A stretch of 64,000 bases of DNA from Vibrio crassostreae 9ZC13 (GCF_000272045.2 NZ_AJYZ02000002.1:124001-188000), one strand, 5' to 3'; counted from the stretch's first letter, positions 32,182-44,135 are shown. A program made the numbers and translations. The notes: generated by a model from the letters alone, not told the origin.

Positions 32182-32592
32182 ATGCTACAACCAAAACGTA
32201 CTAAGTTCCGCAAGGTTATGACTGGTCGTAACCGTGGTCTAGCTAAAGGTACTGAAGTAAGCTTCGGCGAATTCGGTCTTAAAGCTGTTGGCCGTGGTCG
32301 TCTGACTGCACGTCAAATCGAAGCGGCACGTCGTGCTATGACACGTCACATTAAGCGTCAAGGTCAAATCTGGATCCGTGTATTCCCAGACAAACCGATT
32401 ACTGAAAAGCCTCTTGAAGTTCGTCAAGGTAAAGGTAAAGGTTCAGTTGCGTACTGGGTTGCTCAAATCCAACCAGGCAAAGTTATGTACGAGATGAATG
32501 GCGTACCTGAAGAGTTGGCACGTGAAGCGTTCCGCCTAGCGGCACGTAAACTGCCTGTTAAAACTACTTTTGTAACTAAGCAGGTGATGTGA
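32182..32592 (+). CDS. rplP: 50S ribosomal protein L16
   Basis: 136 residues, starts [19 protein letters not shown]. Near the A site; the arginine in GRVFPDKP-like IRVFPDKP region is intact. Its TGA overlaps the rpmC ATG by one base. Confidence 0.97.
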   Translation: MLQPKRTKFRKVMTGRNRGLAKGTEVSFGEFGLKAVGRGRLTARQIEAARRAMTRHIKRQGQIWIRVFPDKPITEKPLEVRQGKGKGSVAYWVAQIQPGKVMYEMNGVPEELAREAFRLAARKLPVKTTFVTKQVM

Positions 32593-32783
32593 TGAAAGCA
32601 CAAGATCTACGCGAAAAGAACGTTGAAGAGCTTAACGCTGAGCTATTGAATTTGCTACGTGAACAGTTCAACTTGCGCATGCAAGCTGCAACTGGTCAAC
32701 TACAGCAAACTCATACTCTAAAAGCTGTACGCCGTGACATCGCACGTGTGAAAACTGTTTTGACTGAAAAGGCAGGCGCATAA
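32592..32783 (+). CDS. rpmC: 50S ribosomal protein L29
   Basis: 63 residues, two-helix protein at the tunnel exit. ATG 32592 chosen over the GTG codon just before. Overlaps rpsQ by one base. Confidence 0.96.
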   Translation: MKAQDLREKNVEELNAELLNLLREQFNLRMQAATGQLQQTHTLKAVRRDIARVKTVLTEKAGA

Positions 32784-33037
32784 TGAGCGAAACTAACCGC
32801 ATCCAGCAAGGCCGTGTAGTAAGTGACAAGATGGACAAGTCTATCGTTGTTGCTATTGAGCGCACTGTAAAACACCCAATTTACGGTAAGTTCATCAAAC
32901 GCACGACTAAAGTACACGCACACGACGAAGACAACACTTGTGGCCTAGGCGACAAAGTTGAAATCGCTGAGTGTCGTCCTCTGTCTAAGACTAAGTCTTG
33001 GACATTGGTTAAAGTTCTAGAAAAAGCGAAGATTTAA
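32783..33037 (+). CDS. rpsQ: 30S ribosomal protein S17
   Basis: 84 residues, binds 16S 5' domain. Last gene of the S10 operon; start overlaps the rpmC stop (TAATG). Confidence 0.97.
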   Translation: MSETNRIQQGRVVSDKMDKSIVVAIERTVKHPIYGKFIKRTTKVHAHDEDNTCGLGDKVEIAECRPLSKTKSWTLVKVLEKAKI

Positions 33038-33059
33038 TCTTTGTAATTCTATAACTTAT

Positions 33060-33097
33060 AAGCGGCTCCAAATAATTTTTTGGAGCCGCTTGTTTTT
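33060..33097 (+). terminator. S10 operon terminator
   Basis: AAGCGGCTCCAAA and TTTGGAGCCGCTT around a short loop, followed by GTTTTTT. Separates the S10 and spc operons. Confidence 0.9.
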
Positions 33098-33121
33098 TGT
33101 CTACCCAATTTAAAAAAAGGG

Positions 33122-33130
33122 TGGTACAAT
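33122..33130 (+). promoter_or_regulatory. spc operon promoter, extended -10
   Basis: TGG-TACAAT is an extended -10; no good -35 was seen upstream. About 70 bases before rplN. Confidence 0.55.
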
Positions 33131-33199
33131 TCGCGTCCCTTTTAAAGAGGCAGCCCGACCCGAGAGGGTCTAGTTTTAATATTTAGCGGAGCACTAACA

Positions 33200-33571
33200 A
33201 TGATCCAGATGCAAAGTACACTTGACGCAGCAGATAACTCTGGCGCGCGCAAGGTAATGTGTATTAAGGTTCTGGGTGGCTCTCACCGCCGTTATGCACA
33301 TATCGGTGACGTCATCAAGGTTACAGTGAAGGAAGCGATTCCTCGCGGTAAAGTAAAGAAAGGTGATGTTCTGAAGGCGGTAGTAGTGCGCACCCGTAAA
33401 GGCGTTCGTCGCCCAGACGGTTCTGTCATTCGCTTCGACAGTAATGCTTGTGTATTGTTAAATGACACTACTGAGCAACCAGTCGGCACACGTATCTTTG
33501 GTCCTGTGACTCGTGAACTTCGTAACGCGAAATTCATGAAGATTGTATCACTAGCACCTGAAGTTCTGTAA
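33200..33571 (+). CDS. rplN: 50S ribosomal protein L14
   Basis: 123 residues, starts [16 protein letters not shown]. At the subunit interface; docking site of RsfS. First gene of the spc operon. Confidence 0.98.
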   Translation: MIQMQSTLDAADNSGARKVMCIKVLGGSHRRYAHIGDVIKVTVKEAIPRGKVKKGDVLKAVVVRTRKGVRRPDGSVIRFDSNACVLLNDTTEQPVGTRIFGPVTRELRNAKFMKIVSLAPEVL

Positions 33572-33582
33572 GGAGCGGCAAT

Positions 33583-33900
33583 ATGGCAGCTAAAATCCGT
33601 CGTAATGACGAAGTAATCATTCTTGCTGGTAAAGATAAAGGCAAGAAAGGTAAAGTAACTAAGGTTCTGACAACTGGTAAAGTTATCGTTGAAGGCATCA
33701 ACCTTGTTAAGAAACACCAAAAGCCGGTTCCGGCTCTAGGTCAACAAGGTGGCATCGTTGAACAAGAAGCAGCTATTGATGCTTCTAACGTTGCTGTTTT
33801 TAACGCGGCTACTGGTAAAGCAGACCGTATCGGTTTCCGTATCGAAGATGGCAAGAAAGTTCGTTTCTTCAAATCTAACGGCGAAACTGTTTCTAACTAA
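33583..33900 (+). CDS. rplX: 50S ribosomal protein L24
   Basis: 105 residues with a KOW motif ([16 protein letters not shown]). Assembly initiator near the tunnel exit. Confidence 0.97.
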   Translation: MAAKIRRNDEVIILAGKDKGKKGKVTKVLTTGKVIVEGINLVKKHQKPVPALGQQGGIVEQEAAIDASNVAVFNAATGKADRIGFRIEDGKKVRFFKSNGETVSN

Positions 33901-33924
33901 TTAGAAGTAATTTGGAGTTCTACT

Positions 33925-34464
33925 ATGGCGAAACTGCATGATTACTACAAGTCGTCTGTAGTCGCTGAGCTTACCAAAGAGTTCAGCTACACAAGCGTCA
34001 TGCAAGTCCCTAGGATTGAGAAAATCACCCTAAATATGGGCGTTGGTGAAGCAATCAACGATAAGAAACTGCTAGAAAACGCAGCAGCTGATATGGCAAC
34101 GATCTCTGGTCAAAAGCCACTTATCACTAAAGCGCGTAAATCTGTAGCTGGTTTCAAAATTCGTGAAGGCTACCCAATTGGTTGTAAAGTAACCTTGCGT
34201 GGTGAGCGCATGTGGGAATTTTTAGAGCGTTTAATCTCTATCGCACTTCCACGTGTACGTGATTTCCGTGGTGTTAGCGCTAAGTCTTTTGACGGTCGCG
34301 GTAACTACAGCATGGGCGTTCGCGAGCAAATCATCTTTCCGGAAATCGACTACGATAAAGTCGATCGTGTCCGCGGTCTTGATATCACTATCACGACTTC
34401 TGCGGGTTCCGATGAGGAAGGCCGAGCTCTGCTGGCTGCCTTTAACTTCCCATTCCGTAAGTAA
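33925..34464 (+). CDS. rplE: 50S ribosomal protein L5
   Basis: 179 residues. Binds 5S rRNA and the central protuberance; [11 protein letters not shown] is conserved. Confidence 0.98.
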   Translation: MAKLHDYYKSSVVAELTKEFSYTSVMQVPRIEKITLNMGVGEAINDKKLLENAAADMATISGQKPLITKARKSVAGFKIREGYPIGCKVTLRGERMWEFLERLISIALPRVRDFRGVSAKSFDGRGNYSMGVREQIIFPEIDYDKVDRVRGLDITITTSAGSDEEGRALLAAFNFPFRK

Positions 34465-34480
34465 GGGTAGGGTTACTGTT

Positions 34481-34786
34481 ATGGCTAAACAATCAATGAA
34501 AGCACGTGAAGCTAAACGTGCAAAACTAGTAGCTAAGTTCGCTGAAAAGCGTTCTGCGCTAAAAGTTATCATTAGCGATGTAAACGCATCTGAAGAAGAT
34601 CGTTGGAATGCGGTTCTTAAACTGCAATCTCTTCCACGTGATTCAAGTGCATCACGTCAGCGCAACCGTTGCAACCAAACTGGTCGTCCACACGGTTACC
34701 TACGTAAATTCGGTCTAAGCCGCATTAAGGTTCGTGAAGCTTGCATGAAAGGCGAGATTCCGGGTCTTCGTAAGGCTAGCTGGTAA
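34481..34786 (+). CDS. rpsN: 30S ribosomal protein S14
   Basis: 101 residues, starts [13 protein letters not shown]. The long zinc-free form: only one of the usual zinc cysteines is in [12 protein letters not shown]. The open frame extends 5' into rplE, but ATG 34481 is the family start. Confidence 0.97.
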   Translation: MAKQSMKAREAKRAKLVAKFAEKRSALKVIISDVNASEEDRWNAVLKLQSLPRDSSASRQRNRCNQTGRPHGYLRKFGLSRIKVREACMKGEIPGLRKASW

Positions 34787-34815
34787 TTGCCACTTAATCA
34801 TTTGGAGTAAATCTT

Positions 34816-35208
34816 ATGAGCATGCAAGATCCGATTTCGGATATGCTGACCCGAGTTCGTAACGGTCAGGCAGCAAACAAAGTTGCTGTAAAAATGCCTT
34901 CTTCAAAGCTTAAAGTTGCAATTGCTGCATTACTTAAAGCTGAAGGTTACATCGTAGACTTCGCTGTTAACAGCGAAGCAAAACCTGAGCTAGAAGTTAC
35001 TCTTAAGTACTTCCAAGCTAAACCTGTAATCGAGCAAATCAAGCGTGTATCACGTCCTGGTCTAAGAGTTTATAAAAATAAAGACTCTTTACCTACAGTG
35101 ATGGGTGGTCTTGGTATTGCAGTTGTTTCTACTTCCAAGGGTCTGATGTCTGACCGTGCTGCTCGTAAAGCAGGTCTTGGCGGTGAAATCATCTGTTACG
35201 TAGCTTAA
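34816..35208 (+). CDS. rpsH: 30S ribosomal protein S8
   Basis: 130 residues. Binds 16S helix 21 and represses spc operon translation at rplE in E. coli. Starts [18 protein letters not shown]. Confidence 0.98.
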   Translation: MSMQDPISDMLTRVRNGQAANKVAVKMPSSKLKVAIAALLKAEGYIVDFAVNSEAKPELEVTLKYFQAKPVIEQIKRVSRPGLRVYKNKDSLPTVMGGLGIAVVSTSKGLMSDRAARKAGLGGEIICYVA

Positions 35209-35218
35209 GGAGTAGATT

Positions 35219-35752
35219 ATGTCTCGTGTTGCTAAAGCACCTGTCGCTATTCCAGCTGGCGTAGAGGTGAAACTAAACGGCCAAGAAGTTACTGTAAAAG
35301 GTAGCAAAGGTGAGCTTACTCGCGTTCTTAACAGCGCCGTAGTTATTGCACAGGAAGAAACCAACCTAACTTTCGGTCCGAAAGAAGGTGTTACTAACGC
35401 ATGGGCACAAGCTGGTACAGCTCGCGCTCTAGTTAATAACATGGTTGTGGGTGTTACTGAGGGCTTCACTAAGAAGCTAACTCTTAAGGGTGTTGGTTAC
35501 CGTGCTGCTATGAAAGGCAACTCTGTAGCTCTAACTCTTGGTTTTTCTCACCCAGTAGAGCACGCTCTACCTGAAGGTATTAAAGCTGAGTGCCCTAGCC
35601 AAACTGAGATCATCATTACTGGTTGCGATAAGCAAGTAGTAGGTCAAGTTGCGGCTGACATTCGTTCTTACCGTGCTCCTGAGCCTTACAAAGGCAAAGG
35701 TGTTCGTTACGCAGATGAAAATGTGCGTACTAAAGAAGCTAAGAAGAAGTAA
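35219..35752 (+). CDS. rplF: 50S ribosomal protein L6
   Basis: 177 residues, two tandem L6 folds near the sarcin-ricin loop. [16 protein letters not shown] start; [11 protein letters not shown] near the end. Confidence 0.98.
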   Translation: MSRVAKAPVAIPAGVEVKLNGQEVTVKGSKGELTRVLNSAVVIAQEETNLTFGPKEGVTNAWAQAGTARALVNNMVVGVTEGFTKKLTLKGVGYRAAMKGNSVALTLGFSHPVEHALPEGIKAECPSQTEIIITGCDKQVVGQVAADIRSYRAPEPYKGKGVRYADENVRTKEAKKK

Positions 35753-35761
35753 GGTATCACT

Positions 35762-36115
35762 ATGGATAAGAAAGCATCTCGCATCCGTCGTGCTACACGT
35801 GCACGTCGTAAGATTGCAGAACTTGGTGCAACTCGCCTGGTAGTACACCGTACTCCTCGCCATGTTTACGCACAAGTTATCGCGGCAAACGGCTCTGAGG
35901 TTATCGCAGCTGCTTCTACTGTAGAAAAAGCGATCCGTGAGCAAGTTAAGAACACTGGTAACGTTGATGCAGCTAAAGCAGTTGGTAAAGCTGTTGCTGA
36001 GCGCGCTCTTGAAAAAGGCGTAGCTTCAGTTGCATTTGATCGTTCTGGTTTCCAATACCACGGTCGAGTAGCGGCGCTAGCAGAATCTGCTCGCGAAGCT
36101 GGTCTGAAATTCTAA
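35762..36115 (+). CDS. rplR: 50S ribosomal protein L18
   Basis: 117 residues, binds 5S rRNA with L5. Basic N-terminus [15 protein letters not shown]. Confidence 0.98.
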   Translation: MDKKASRIRRATRARRKIAELGATRLVVHRTPRHVYAQVIAANGSEVIAAASTVEKAIREQVKNTGNVDAAKAVGKAVAERALEKGVASVAFDRSGFQYHGRVAALAESAREAGLKF

Positions 36116-36129
36116 GGTAGGGTTGGAAG

Positions 36130-36630
36130 ATGGCTAAAGAACAACAACAAGCTAATGATTTGCAAGAAAAGCTGATCGCAGTTAACCGTGTATCTAAGAC
36201 GGTTAAAGGTGGTCGAATCATGAGCTTTACTGCACTAACAGTAGTTGGTGACGGTAACGGTCGCGTAGGTTTCGGTTACGGCAAAGCTCGTGAAGTACCT
36301 GCTGCGATTCAAAAAGCAATGGAAAAAGCGCGCCGTAACATGGTTACAGTATCGCTTAACGAAGGCACTCTTCACCACCCGGTGAAAGGTCGTCATTCGG
36401 GCTCTAAAGTTTACATGCAGCCAGCTGCAGAAGGTACAGGTGTTATTGCCGGCGGTGCAATGCGTGCTGTACTTGAAGTTGCGGGCGTACATAACGTACT
36501 TTCTAAAGCATACGGTTCAACGAACCCGATCAACATCGTTCGTGCAACGATTGGTGCTCTAGTAGACGTTAAGTCACCAGAAATGGTTGCTGCTAAACGT
36601 GGTCTAACTGTTGAATCTATTTCGGAGTAA
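36130..36630 (+). CDS. rpsE: 30S ribosomal protein S5
   Basis: 166 residues. Double-stranded RNA-binding fold near the decoding site; the loop [13 protein letters not shown] where spectinomycin-resistance changes occur reads wild type. Confidence 0.98.
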   Translation: MAKEQQQANDLQEKLIAVNRVSKTVKGGRIMSFTALTVVGDGNGRVGFGYGKAREVPAAIQKAMEKARRNMVTVSLNEGTLHHPVKGRHSGSKVYMQPAAEGTGVIAGGAMRAVLEVAGVHNVLSKAYGSTNPINIVRATIGALVDVKSPEMVAAKRGLTVESISE

Positions 36631-36637
36631 GCACACG

Positions 36638-36814
36638 ATGGCAACTATTAAAGTAACTCAAACTAAAAGCTCAATTGGTCGCCTACCTAAGCACAAAGCG
36701 TGTCTTAAAGGTCTAGGTCTTCGTCGCATCAACCATACAGTAGAACTTGAAGATACACCGTGCGTACGCGGTATGATCAACAAGGTTTACTACATGGTTA
36801 AGATTGAGGAGTAA
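36638..36814 (+). CDS. rpmD: 50S ribosomal protein L30
   Basis: 58 residues, [19 protein letters not shown]. Start 36638 is the family start; the frame opens inside rpsE. Seven bases after rpsE. Confidence 0.97.
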   Translation: MATIKVTQTKSSIGRLPKHKACLKGLGLRRINHTVELEDTPCVRGMINKVYYMVKIEE

Positions 36815-36819
36815 TCAGA

Positions 36820-37254
36820 ATGCGTTTGAATACTCTATCACCGGCTGCTGGCTCTAAACCTTCTAAGAAGCGTGTAGGTCGTGGTATCGGTTCTGGCCTT
36901 GGTAAAACAGGTGGCCGCGGTCACAAAGGTCAAAAGTCACGTTCTGGCGGCTCTGTTCGTCCAGGTTTTGAAGGCGGTCAAATGCCTCTAAAACAACGTC
37001 TACCTAAATTCGGTTTCACTTCTCGTAAGAGCCTAGTGTCTGCTGAAGTTCGTCTAGCTGAGCTAGCGAAAGTAACAGGTGACGTAGTTGATCTTAACAG
37101 CCTTAAAGCTGCTAACGTTATCACTAAGAACATCGAGTTTGTTAAGATCGTTCTTTCTGGTGACCTAAGCAAAGCTGTGACTGTTAAAGGTCTACGCGTG
37201 ACTAAAGGCGCTAAAGCTGCAATCGAAGCTGCAGGCGGTAAAATCGAGGAATAA
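36820..37254 (+). CDS. rplO: 50S ribosomal protein L15
   Basis: 144 residues. Gly/Arg-rich N-terminal extension ([18 protein letters not shown]) enters the 50S core. Confidence 0.98.
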   Translation: MRLNTLSPAAGSKPSKKRVGRGIGSGLGKTGGRGHKGQKSRSGGSVRPGFEGGQMPLKQRLPKFGFTSRKSLVSAEVRLAELAKVTGDVVDLNSLKAANVITKNIEFVKIVLSGDLSKAVTVKGLRVTKGAKAAIEAAGGKIEE

Positions 37255-37274
37255 TCTCGAGGAACGAGGTACAG

Positions 37275-38609
37275 ATGGCTAAGAAACCAGGACAAGATTT
37301 TCGTAGTGCTCAGAGCGGCTTAAGTGAACTAAAGTCGCGCTTATTATTCGTAATTGGTGCACTTTTAGTATTCCGAGCCGGCTCTTTTGTGCCGATCCCT
37401 GGTATTGACGCAGCTGTACTTGCCGATTTGTTCGATCAGCAAAAAGGTACCATCGTAGAAATGTTTAACATGTTCTCCGGTGGTGCTCTTGAGCGTGCAT
37501 CTATATTAGCATTGGGTATCATGCCGTACATTTCGGCATCGATCGTAGTCCAATTGCTAACTGTAGTTCATCCAGCGTTAGCGGAACTCAAGAAAGAGGG
37601 TGAAGCAGGCCGTCGTAAGATAAGCCAATATACACGCTACGGCACGCTTGTACTTGCAACATTCCAAGCTATTGGTATCGCAACAGGCTTACCAAACATG
37701 GTCGACAATCTGGTTGTTATCAACCAAACCATGTTTACGCTTATTGCTACCGTGAGTTTAGTAACTGGTACCATGTTCTTAATGTGGTTAGGTGAACAAA
37801 TCACTGAGCGAGGAATCGGTAATGGTATTTCCATTCTGATTTTTGCAGGTATTGTTGCTGGATTGCCTTCTGCAATCGGTCAAACAATCGAGCAAGCGCG
37901 TCAAGGTGAATTGCATGTGCTTCTTCTGCTGTTGATTGCTGTATTGTCTTTTGCTGTTATTTACTTCGTAGTTTTCATGGAACGTGGTCAACGTCGTATC
38001 GTCGTTAACTATGCGAAACGTCAACAAGGTCGTAAAGTTTTTGCAGCACAAAGCTCTCACTTGCCTCTTAAGATTAATATGGCAGGTGTTATTCCAGCGA
38101 TTTTCGCATCAAGTATTATTTTGTTCCCAGGAACATTAGCGCAGTGGTTTGGTCAAAATGGTGAAAGCAGCGCGTTCGGTTGGTTAACTGACGTGTCATT
38201 AGCTCTTAGCCCAGGTCAACCTTTGTATGTAATGCTTTATGCAGCAGCTATAATCTTCTTCTGTTTCTTCTATACAGCGTTGGTGTTTAACCCACGTGAA
38301 ACAGCTGATAACTTGAAGAAGTCTGGTGCATTCGTACCCGGTATCCGCCCAGGTGAGCAGACAGCGAAATATATCGATAAAGTGATGACTAGACTAACCC
38401 TTGCGGGCGCTCTATACATTACTTTTATATGTCTGATTCCTGAGTTCATGATGGTCGCGTGGAACGTTCGTTTCTACTTTGGCGGCACATCACTACTAAT
38501 CGTAGTGGTAGTTATCATGGATTTCATGGCACAGGTACAGACTCATCTGATGTCACAACAGTATGATTCTGTGTTAAAGAAAGCGAATCTGAAGGGTTAC
38601 GGCCGTTAA
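37275..38609 (+). CDS. secY: Protein translocase subunit SecY
   Basis: 444 residues with ten membrane helices, the central pore of SecYEG. The plug region after helix 1 ([12 protein letters not shown]), the cytoplasmic loop [21 protein letters not shown] and the C-terminal tail are as in E. coli. Cotranscribed with the spc ribosomal genes. Confidence 0.98.
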   Translation: MAKKPGQDFRSAQSGLSELKSRLLFVIGALLVFRAGSFVPIPGIDAAVLADLFDQQKGTIVEMFNMFSGGALERASILALGIMPYISASIVVQLLTVVHPALAELKKEGEAGRRKISQYTRYGTLVLATFQAIGIATGLPNMVDNLVVINQTMFTLIATVSLVTGTMFLMWLGEQITERGIGNGISILIFAGIVAGLPSAIGQTIEQARQGELHVLLLLLIAVLSFAVIYFVVFMERGQRRIVVNYAKRQQGRKVFAAQSSHLPLKINMAGVIPAIFASSIILFPGTLAQWFGQNGESSAFGWLTDVSLALSPGQPLYVMLYAAAIIFFCFFYTALVFNPRETADNLKKSGAFVPGIRPGEQTAKYIDKVMTRLTLAGALYITFICLIPEFMMVAWNVRFYFGGTSLLIVVVVIMDFMAQVQTHLMSQQYDSVLKKANLKGYGR

Positions 38610-38650
38610 TTCGGTGGTAACAATTTCGATTCCATTTACGGAGTTTAGCA

Positions 38651-38764
38651 ATGAAAGTTCGTGCTTCCGTTAAAAAAATCTGCCGTAACTGTAAAGTTAT
38701 CAAGCGTAACGGTGTCGTTCGCGTGATTTGCAGTGAGCCAAAGCATAAGCAACGCCAAGGCTAA
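38651..38764 (+). CDS. rpmJ: 50S ribosomal protein L36 (zinc form)
   Basis: 37 residues, [20 protein letters not shown] at the start. Cys11, Cys14, Cys27 and a histidine near 32 form the zinc site, so this is the zinc-containing version. Vibrios usually have a second zinc-free copy controlled by Zur elsewhere. Short gene, 41 bases after secY, ending the spc operon. Confidence 0.97.
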
Positions 38765-38790
38765 TTAGCAGAAATTTTTACTTGAAATAC

Positions 38791-38827
38791 AAGGTAGAGT
38801 CGAGTATATTCCTCGGCCTACCTTTTG
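38791..38827 (+). terminator. Hairpin between rpmJ and rpsM
   Basis: AAGGTAG/CTACCTT with an inner CGAG/CTCG, then TTTTG. A partial terminator between spc and alpha operons. Confidence 0.6.
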
Positions 38828-38847
38828 CGTGCAAAAGAAGTAGTATG

Positions 38848-38912
38848 CCGCAGCGTATCCATAACGGGCTTTGCTGCGGATAATTCTTTTATGAACCCCT
38901 TAGGAGTGAATA
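38848..38912 (+). promoter_or_regulatory. Alpha operon leader (putative S4 binding site)
   Basis: CCGCAGC/GCTGCGG (38848–38879) forms a hairpin just upstream of rpsM, in the position of the S4-binding pseudoknot known in E. coli. The pseudoknot itself was not verified. Confidence 0.5.
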
Positions 38913-39269
38913 ATGGCCCGTATAGCCGGCATTAACATTCCTGATCATAAGCATTCTGTAATTGCACTTACTGCAATCTACGGTATCGGTAAAACTCGCT
39001 CTCAAGCTATTCTAGCTGAAGTGGGTATTGCTGAAGATGCTAAGATCAGTGAACTAACTGAAGAGCAGATCGATCAACTGCGTGATGGTGTAGCTAAGTA
39101 CACTGTAGAAGGTGATCTACGTCGTGAAGTATCGATGAACATCAAGCGTCTTATGGACCTTGGCTGTTACCGCGGTCTTCGTCATCGTCGCAGTCTACCA
39201 CTACGTGGACAGCGTACTAAAACCAACGCTCGCACCCGTAAGGGTCCGCGCAAGCCGATCAAGAAATAG
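38913..39269 (+). CDS. rpsM: 30S ribosomal protein S13
   Basis: 118 residues, starts [14 protein letters not shown]; basic tail. Head of the 30S, contacts tRNA and L5. Confidence 0.98.
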   Translation: MARIAGINIPDHKHSVIALTAIYGIGKTRSQAILAEVGIAEDAKISELTEEQIDQLRDGVAKYTVEGDLRREVSMNIKRLMDLGCYRGLRHRRSLPLRGQRTKTNARTRKGPRKPIKK

Positions 39270-39282
39270 TCGGATAAGGTAG

Positions 39283-39678
<396 letters not shown>

Positions 39679-39709
39679 GTTTCGTTTCTAGGAATATTGG
39701 AGAAAGATC

Positions 39710-40330
39710 ATGGCAAGATATTTGGGTCCTAAGCTTAAGCTTAGCCGTCGCGAAGGTACTGACTTATTCCTTAAGTCTGGTGTCCGTGCGATCGATACCA
39801 AGTGTAAAATTGATAACGCACCAGGTGTACACGGCGCTCGTCGCGGTCGTCTATCTGAGTATGGCGTTCAGCTTCGTGAGAAGCAAAAAGTTCGTCGTAT
39901 CTACGGCGTTCTAGAAAAACAATTCCGCAACTACTACAAAGAAGCTGCACGTCTTAAAGGCAACACAGGTGCAAACCTGCTTCAGCTTCTTGAAGGTCGT
40001 CTTGATAACGTAGTTTACCGTATGGGCTTTGGCGCCACTCGTGCTGAATCTCGTCAACTAGTTAGCCACAAGTCTATTCTAGTTAACGGTAAAGTTGTAA
40101 ACGTTCCTTCTTTCAAAGTAGCGGCAAACGACGTTGTTTCTATCCGCGAGAAAGCTAAACAGCAATCTCGTATTAAAGCGGCTCTAGAAGTTGCTGAACA
40201 ACGTGAAAAGCCAACTTGGATTGAAGTAGATGCTGGCAAAATGGAAGGTACATTCAAGCGTATGCCTGAGCGTTCTGACCTATCAGCTGACATCAATGAA
40301 CACTTGATCGTCGAACTTTACTCTAAGTAA
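39710..40330 (+). CDS. rpsD: 30S ribosomal protein S4
   Basis: 206 residues with an S4 RNA-binding domain ([19 protein letters not shown]). Primary 16S binder and autoregulator of the alpha operon. Confidence 0.98.
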   Translation: MARYLGPKLKLSRREGTDLFLKSGVRAIDTKCKIDNAPGVHGARRGRLSEYGVQLREKQKVRRIYGVLEKQFRNYYKEAARLKGNTGANLLQLLEGRLDNVVYRMGFGATRAESRQLVSHKSILVNGKVVNVPSFKVAANDVVSIREKAKQQSRIKAALEVAEQREKPTWIEVDAGKMEGTFKRMPERSDLSADINEHLIVELYSK

Positions 40331-40352
40331 GGTTAAAAAAAGAGAGGACACA

Positions 40353-41345
40353 ATGCAGGGTTCTGTAACAGAATTTCTTAAGCCGCGTCTTGTTGACATT
40401 GAACAGATCAATACGACACACGCGAAAGTAACTCTTGAGCCATTAGAGCGCGGTTTCGGCCACACTCTAGGTAATGCTCTTCGCCGCATTCTTCTATCTT
40501 CTATGCCGGGTTGTGCCGTAACAGAAGTTGAAATTGAAGGTGTGCTACACGAATACAGCACTAAAGAAGGCGTTCAGGAAGATATCCTGGAAATCCTTCT
40601 AAACCTTAAAGGTTTGGCTGTACGCGTTGCTGAAGGCAAAGATGAAGTGTTTATTACACTGAACAAATCAGGCTCAGGCCCTGTTGTTGCAGGTGACATC
40701 ACCCACGATGGTGATGTAGAGATCGCTAACCCTGAGCACGTAATTTGTCACCTAACGGATGACAACGCTGAGATCGCTATGCGTATCAAAGTAGAACGTG
40801 GTCGTGGTTACGTTCCAGCTTCAGCTCGTATCCATACTGAAGAAGATGAGCGTCCTATCGGTCGTCTACTAGTTGACGCTACTTACAGCCCGGTTGATAA
40901 AATCGCTTACGCTGTAGAAGCGGCACGTGTAGAACAACGTACTGATTTAGACAAGCTTGTTATCGATATGGAAACGAACGGTACTCTAGAACCTGAGGAA
41001 GCAATCCGTCGTGCAGCTACTATTTTAGCTGAACAATTGGATGCGTTCGTAGATCTTCGTGATGTACGTGTACCTGAGGAGAAGGAAGAGAAGCCAGAAT
41101 TCGATCCTATCCTACTACGTCCTGTAGACGATCTTGAACTAACAGTTCGCTCTGCTAACTGTTTGAAAGCAGAAGCGATTCACTACATCGGTGATCTTGT
41201 ACAGCGCACTGAGGTTGAGCTACTTAAAACGCCAAACCTTGGTAAGAAATCTCTTACAGAGATTAAAGATGTGCTTGCTTCACGTGGTCTTTCTCTAGGC
41301 ATGCGTCTAGAAAACTGGCCACCAGCGTCAATCGCTGAAGATTAA
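40353..41345 (+). CDS. rpoA: RNA polymerase subunit alpha
   Basis: 330 residues: N-terminal dimerisation domain (1–235), acidic linker and C-terminal domain (~250–330) that contacts UP elements and CRP ([15 protein letters not shown] [18 protein letters not shown]). Confidence 0.98.
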   Translation: MQGSVTEFLKPRLVDIEQINTTHAKVTLEPLERGFGHTLGNALRRILLSSMPGCAVTEVEIEGVLHEYSTKEGVQEDILEILLNLKGLAVRVAEGKDEVFITLNKSGSGPVVAGDITHDGDVEIANPEHVICHLTDDNAEIAMRIKVERGRGYVPASARIHTEEDERPIGRLLVDATYSPVDKIAYAVEAARVEQRTDLDKLVIDMETNGTLEPEEAIRRAATILAEQLDAFVDLRDVRVPEEKEEKPEFDPILLRPVDDLELTVRSANCLKAEAIHYIGDLVQRTEVELLKTPNLGKKSLTEIKDVLASRGLSLGMRLENWPPASIAED

Positions 41346-41369
41346 TCGAAAAGTTAGAAGGATTAGGTC

Positions 41370-41750
41370 ATGCGCCATCGTAAAAGTGGTCGTCAACTCA
41401 ACCGCAACAGCAGTCATCGCAAAGCGATGTTCAGCAACATGGCTAGCTCTCTTGTTCGTCACGAAGTTATTAAAACTACCGTGCCTAAAGCAAAAGAACT
41501 ACGTCGCGTAATTGAGCCATTGATTACCCTAGCTAAGACAGACAGTGTTGCTAACCGTCGTCTTGCATTTGCTCGCACTCGTGATAACGAAGTTGTGGCA
41601 AAACTATTTAATGAACTAGGCCCGCGTTTCGCGGCTCGCCAAGGTGGTTACACTCGCATTCTTAAATGTGGTTTCCGTACTGGTGATAAAGCTCCAATGG
41701 CTTACATTGAGCTTGTAGACCGCCCAGCTGCTGAAGAAGCTGCTGAGTAA
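41370..41750 (+). CDS. rplQ: 50S ribosomal protein L17
   Basis: 126 residues, starts [20 protein letters not shown]. Near the exit tunnel. Ends the alpha operon. Confidence 0.98.
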   Translation: MRHRKSGRQLNRNSSHRKAMFSNMASSLVRHEVIKTTVPKAKELRRVIEPLITLAKTDSVANRRLAFARTRDNEVVAKLFNELGPRFAARQGGYTRILKCGFRTGDKAPMAYIELVDRPAAEEAAE

Positions 41751-41771
41751 TCTATACTAGATTCTTAATAC

Positions 41772-41800
41772 AAAAGCCGAGCATTAGCTCGGCTTTTTTG
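41772..41800 (+). terminator. Alpha operon terminator
   Basis: AAAAGCCGAGC and GCTCGGCTTTT around ATTA, followed by TT. Strong. Confidence 0.92.
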
Positions 41801-41889
41801 TGTCTGTAGAACAAGGAAAAGATAATAGAAATTGCACCATGATGTTTGGCACTTTTTGCTTGTCTTATCTGCTCCAATTTTCAAAAATG

Positions 41890-41956
<67 letters not shown>

Positions 41957-42036
41957 AAATATCTTTTCTTCCACGCACAAAAAAGAGCACCGAAGTGCCC
42001 TTATTAGATTTTAAGCTAGCTATTAATAACTAACGA

Positions 42037-42531
42037 TTATTGCCATATAGCTGAAAGTGAATCCATCAGGCCGCTCGTTGCACCTTGTGACTGCAGTGCT
42101 TGAAGAATGATGGGTGCAAATGTTGTAACCATTGATGGATCCATACCTAATCCAGAAAACGCACTTTCAACGGCACCTTGTGAGCTTAGTAGCGATGATA
42201 GACCAGTAGACTCAAGGCTCGACATACCCGGAATAAGTGTCGCGAGTTCTTTGTTGTCGGCTGTGCCAAGAGAGTTTTGTGCAAGGGCTAACATTGAACC
42301 AATACCGCCAACTGCTTGGTCGCTGGTAACAGAAGCTTGGTCAGCTACCGTATCCACAAGCGGTGTTGTTTCGTTCTGCTGAGACCACATATTCACTGCA
42401 GCCATCAGTGCAGTTTGGGATAGTTGGGAATAGTTGGTATCTGATGATGAACTGGTTTGTTCAGAGTCGCTAGTGCTAGCGCAAGAGACAACAGCAAGGC
42501 TGCTTAAAACTGTGATGAGTACTTTCTTCAT
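42037..42531 (-). CDS. DUF2780 family lipoprotein
   Basis: 164 residues. Lipoprotein signal ending AVVSCAS, a Ser-rich linker, then the DUF2780-type repeats (VTSDQAVGGIGSMLALAQ, ELATLIPGM). The family is common in vibrios; function unknown. Ends next to the heptanucleotide repeat. Confidence 0.75.
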   Translation of the reverse strand: MKKVLITVLSSLAVVSCASTSDSEQTSSSSDTNYSQLSQTALMAAVNMWSQQNETTPLVDTVADQASVTSDQAVGGIGSMLALAQNSLGTADNKELATLIPGMSSLESTGLSSLLSSQGAVESAFSGLGMDPSMVTTFAPIILQALQSQGATSGLMDSLSAIWQ

Positions 42532-42580
42532 TATTCGTCCTTAAGTAATAAAGTAATTTACTCTTTCACTATAAACGAAA

Positions 42581-42606
42581 AACGGCGATGTAGTCACATC
42601 GCCGTT
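42581..42606 (-). terminator. fklB terminator
   Basis: AACGGCGATGT and ACATCGCCGTT around AGTC; TTTCGTTT follows on the minus strand. Confidence 0.85.
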
Positions 42607-42665
42607 GGATTATTTCAATTTTATTTACCTATAGTATTTTGTTTTACTAAAGGTTTTTATAAAAA

Positions 42666-43286
42666 TTAAAGAATTGCTAGAAGTTCTACTTCAAATACTA
42701 GAGCAGCAAATGGTGGGATTGCAGCACCTGCGCCACGCTCACCGTATGCTAGATCTTGAGGGATGTATAGCTTCCACTTAGAGCCAACAGGCATCATTTG
42801 TAGAGCTTGTACCCAACCTTGAATTACGCCAGTTACTGGGAATTCAGCAGGTTGACCGCGAGATACAGAGCTGTCGAAAACAGTACCGTCAGTTAGTTCG
42901 CCGTGGTAGTGAACACGTACTTGCTTGTCTGCAGTTGGGATTTCGCCAGTACCTTCAGTTAGTACTTCGTACTGAAGACCAGACTCAAGAACCGTTACTT
43001 CTGAACGAAGAGCGTTGTCAGCTAGGAAAGCTTCGCCGTCAGCAGCAGCAGCTTTAGCTAGTTCTTGACGTGCAGCTTCACCACGAGTGTGTAGCTCTTG
43101 TAGTGCGTTGTTGATTTCGTCAACTTCGATAGCTGGCATGTCGCCAACTAGAGCTGTTGCGATACCAGCAGCGATTGCGTCAACGTTTAGGCCTTCAAGA
43201 CCAGAACCAGCAAGTTGTTGGCCCATTTGTAGACCGATACCGTAGCTAGCTTTTTGCTCTACAGTTTCAAATTTTACTTCAGACAT
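42666..43286 (-). CDS. fklB: FKBP-type peptidyl-prolyl isomerase FklB
   Basis: 206 residues: N-terminal helical dimerisation region (1–85) and FKBP domain ([39 protein letters not shown]). No signal peptide, so cytoplasmic, like E. coli FklB (FKBP22). The third FKBP in this window. Confidence 0.93.
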   Translation of the reverse strand: MSEVKFETVEQKASYGIGLQMGQQLAGSGLEGLNVDAIAAGIATALVGDMPAIEVDEINNALQELHTRGEAARQELAKAAAADGEAFLADNALRSEVTVLESGLQYEVLTEGTGEIPTADKQVRVHYHGELTDGTVFDSSVSRGQPAEFPVTGVIQGWVQALQMMPVGSKWKLYIPQDLAYGERGAGAAIPPFAALVFEVELLAIL

Positions 43287-43498
43287 GAAAAGTCACTCTT
43301 TTTGTCAGTACGAAAAGGGTAAGAATACCAGTATTAGCAGCGTGAAGAAACGGCTAGTCCTGATCACTTGCGCTTTACCGTGCCCAAATCACAGCCATGT
43401 CAATTTTCTCGCTTTGGGCCTTGTTGTGACGGAAAGATCTATACTGTTGGTACTTTGGTTTTTATACTGTAGTTATTCAATGTATAGGACGCAGTGGT

Positions 43499-44083
43499 AT
43501 GAATCGTCGTCAAAAGAAAAAACAGAAAGTTGACCACTTAGCAGAATTCAAGGATCGACTGAATCAGGTCAAAGAGAAATTGAGTTCGATCGATGTGAAG
43601 AAAATGAAAACCTCGACAGCGCAAACTTGGGGTTCATTGCCGAAGTTACACCAAAGACTGTTGATGGTGATTTCTCCGATCGTACTGATATTACTTTTTG
43701 TGCCGCTACCAGAACCTAAAGTAGACACAGCTCCAACAACATCGCGCGTTGAGCTTGAAATAAACACCGTCGGCTTAAGCGAACAGCAAAATGCCAAGAA
43801 CGGCTCATTAGAACCGAGTAACAAAAATTGGCAGGAGTACCTTGTTAAGCAAGGGGATACGTTAGCGCAGGTTTTTCGAAACAACGATTTGCCATTGTCT
43901 GACTTGAATGCGTTAGTGCGAATTGAAGGTGCAGATAAGCCGCTCAGTCAGATTCGTAAAGGCCAGCTGGTTCGTTTCAAACTTGCTGAAACTGGGCAGT
44001 TGGACATTCTTCAGCTAGAGAAAGGCGACACTTCGGTGATGTTCTTCCGCTTATCCGATGGTGGCTTTGGTCGCAGTAAGTAG
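43499..44083 (+). CDS. LysM-like/OapA-family cell envelope protein
   Basis: 194 residues. A charged N-terminus with a coiled coil, one membrane helix near 62–74 (LLMVISPIVLILLFVPLP), and a C-terminal LysM-like domain with VKQGDTLAQVFRNNDLPLSDLNAL. This is the arrangement of OapA and E. coli YtfB, inner-membrane proteins that bind glycan at the septum; YtfB also lies next to fklB, which supports the assignment. Confidence 0.82.
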   Translation: MNRRQKKKQKVDHLAEFKDRLNQVKEKLSSIDVKKMKTSTAQTWGSLPKLHQRLLMVISPIVLILLFVPLPEPKVDTAPTTSRVELEINTVGLSEQQNAKNGSLEPSNKNWQEYLVKQGDTLAQVFRNNDLPLSDLNALVRIEGADKPLSQIRKGQLVRFKLAETGQLDILQLEKGDTSVMFFRLSDGGFGRSK

Positions 44084-44135
44084 ATGAATAGTGAGCCTGA
44101 GTTAAAGCGCTTCACCAGACACAGATAAACGATAG

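Noticed and set aside
33292..33720. 142-codon minus-strand frame across rplN/rplX
   Set aside because: Same reason: antisense shadow with no recognisable protein features.
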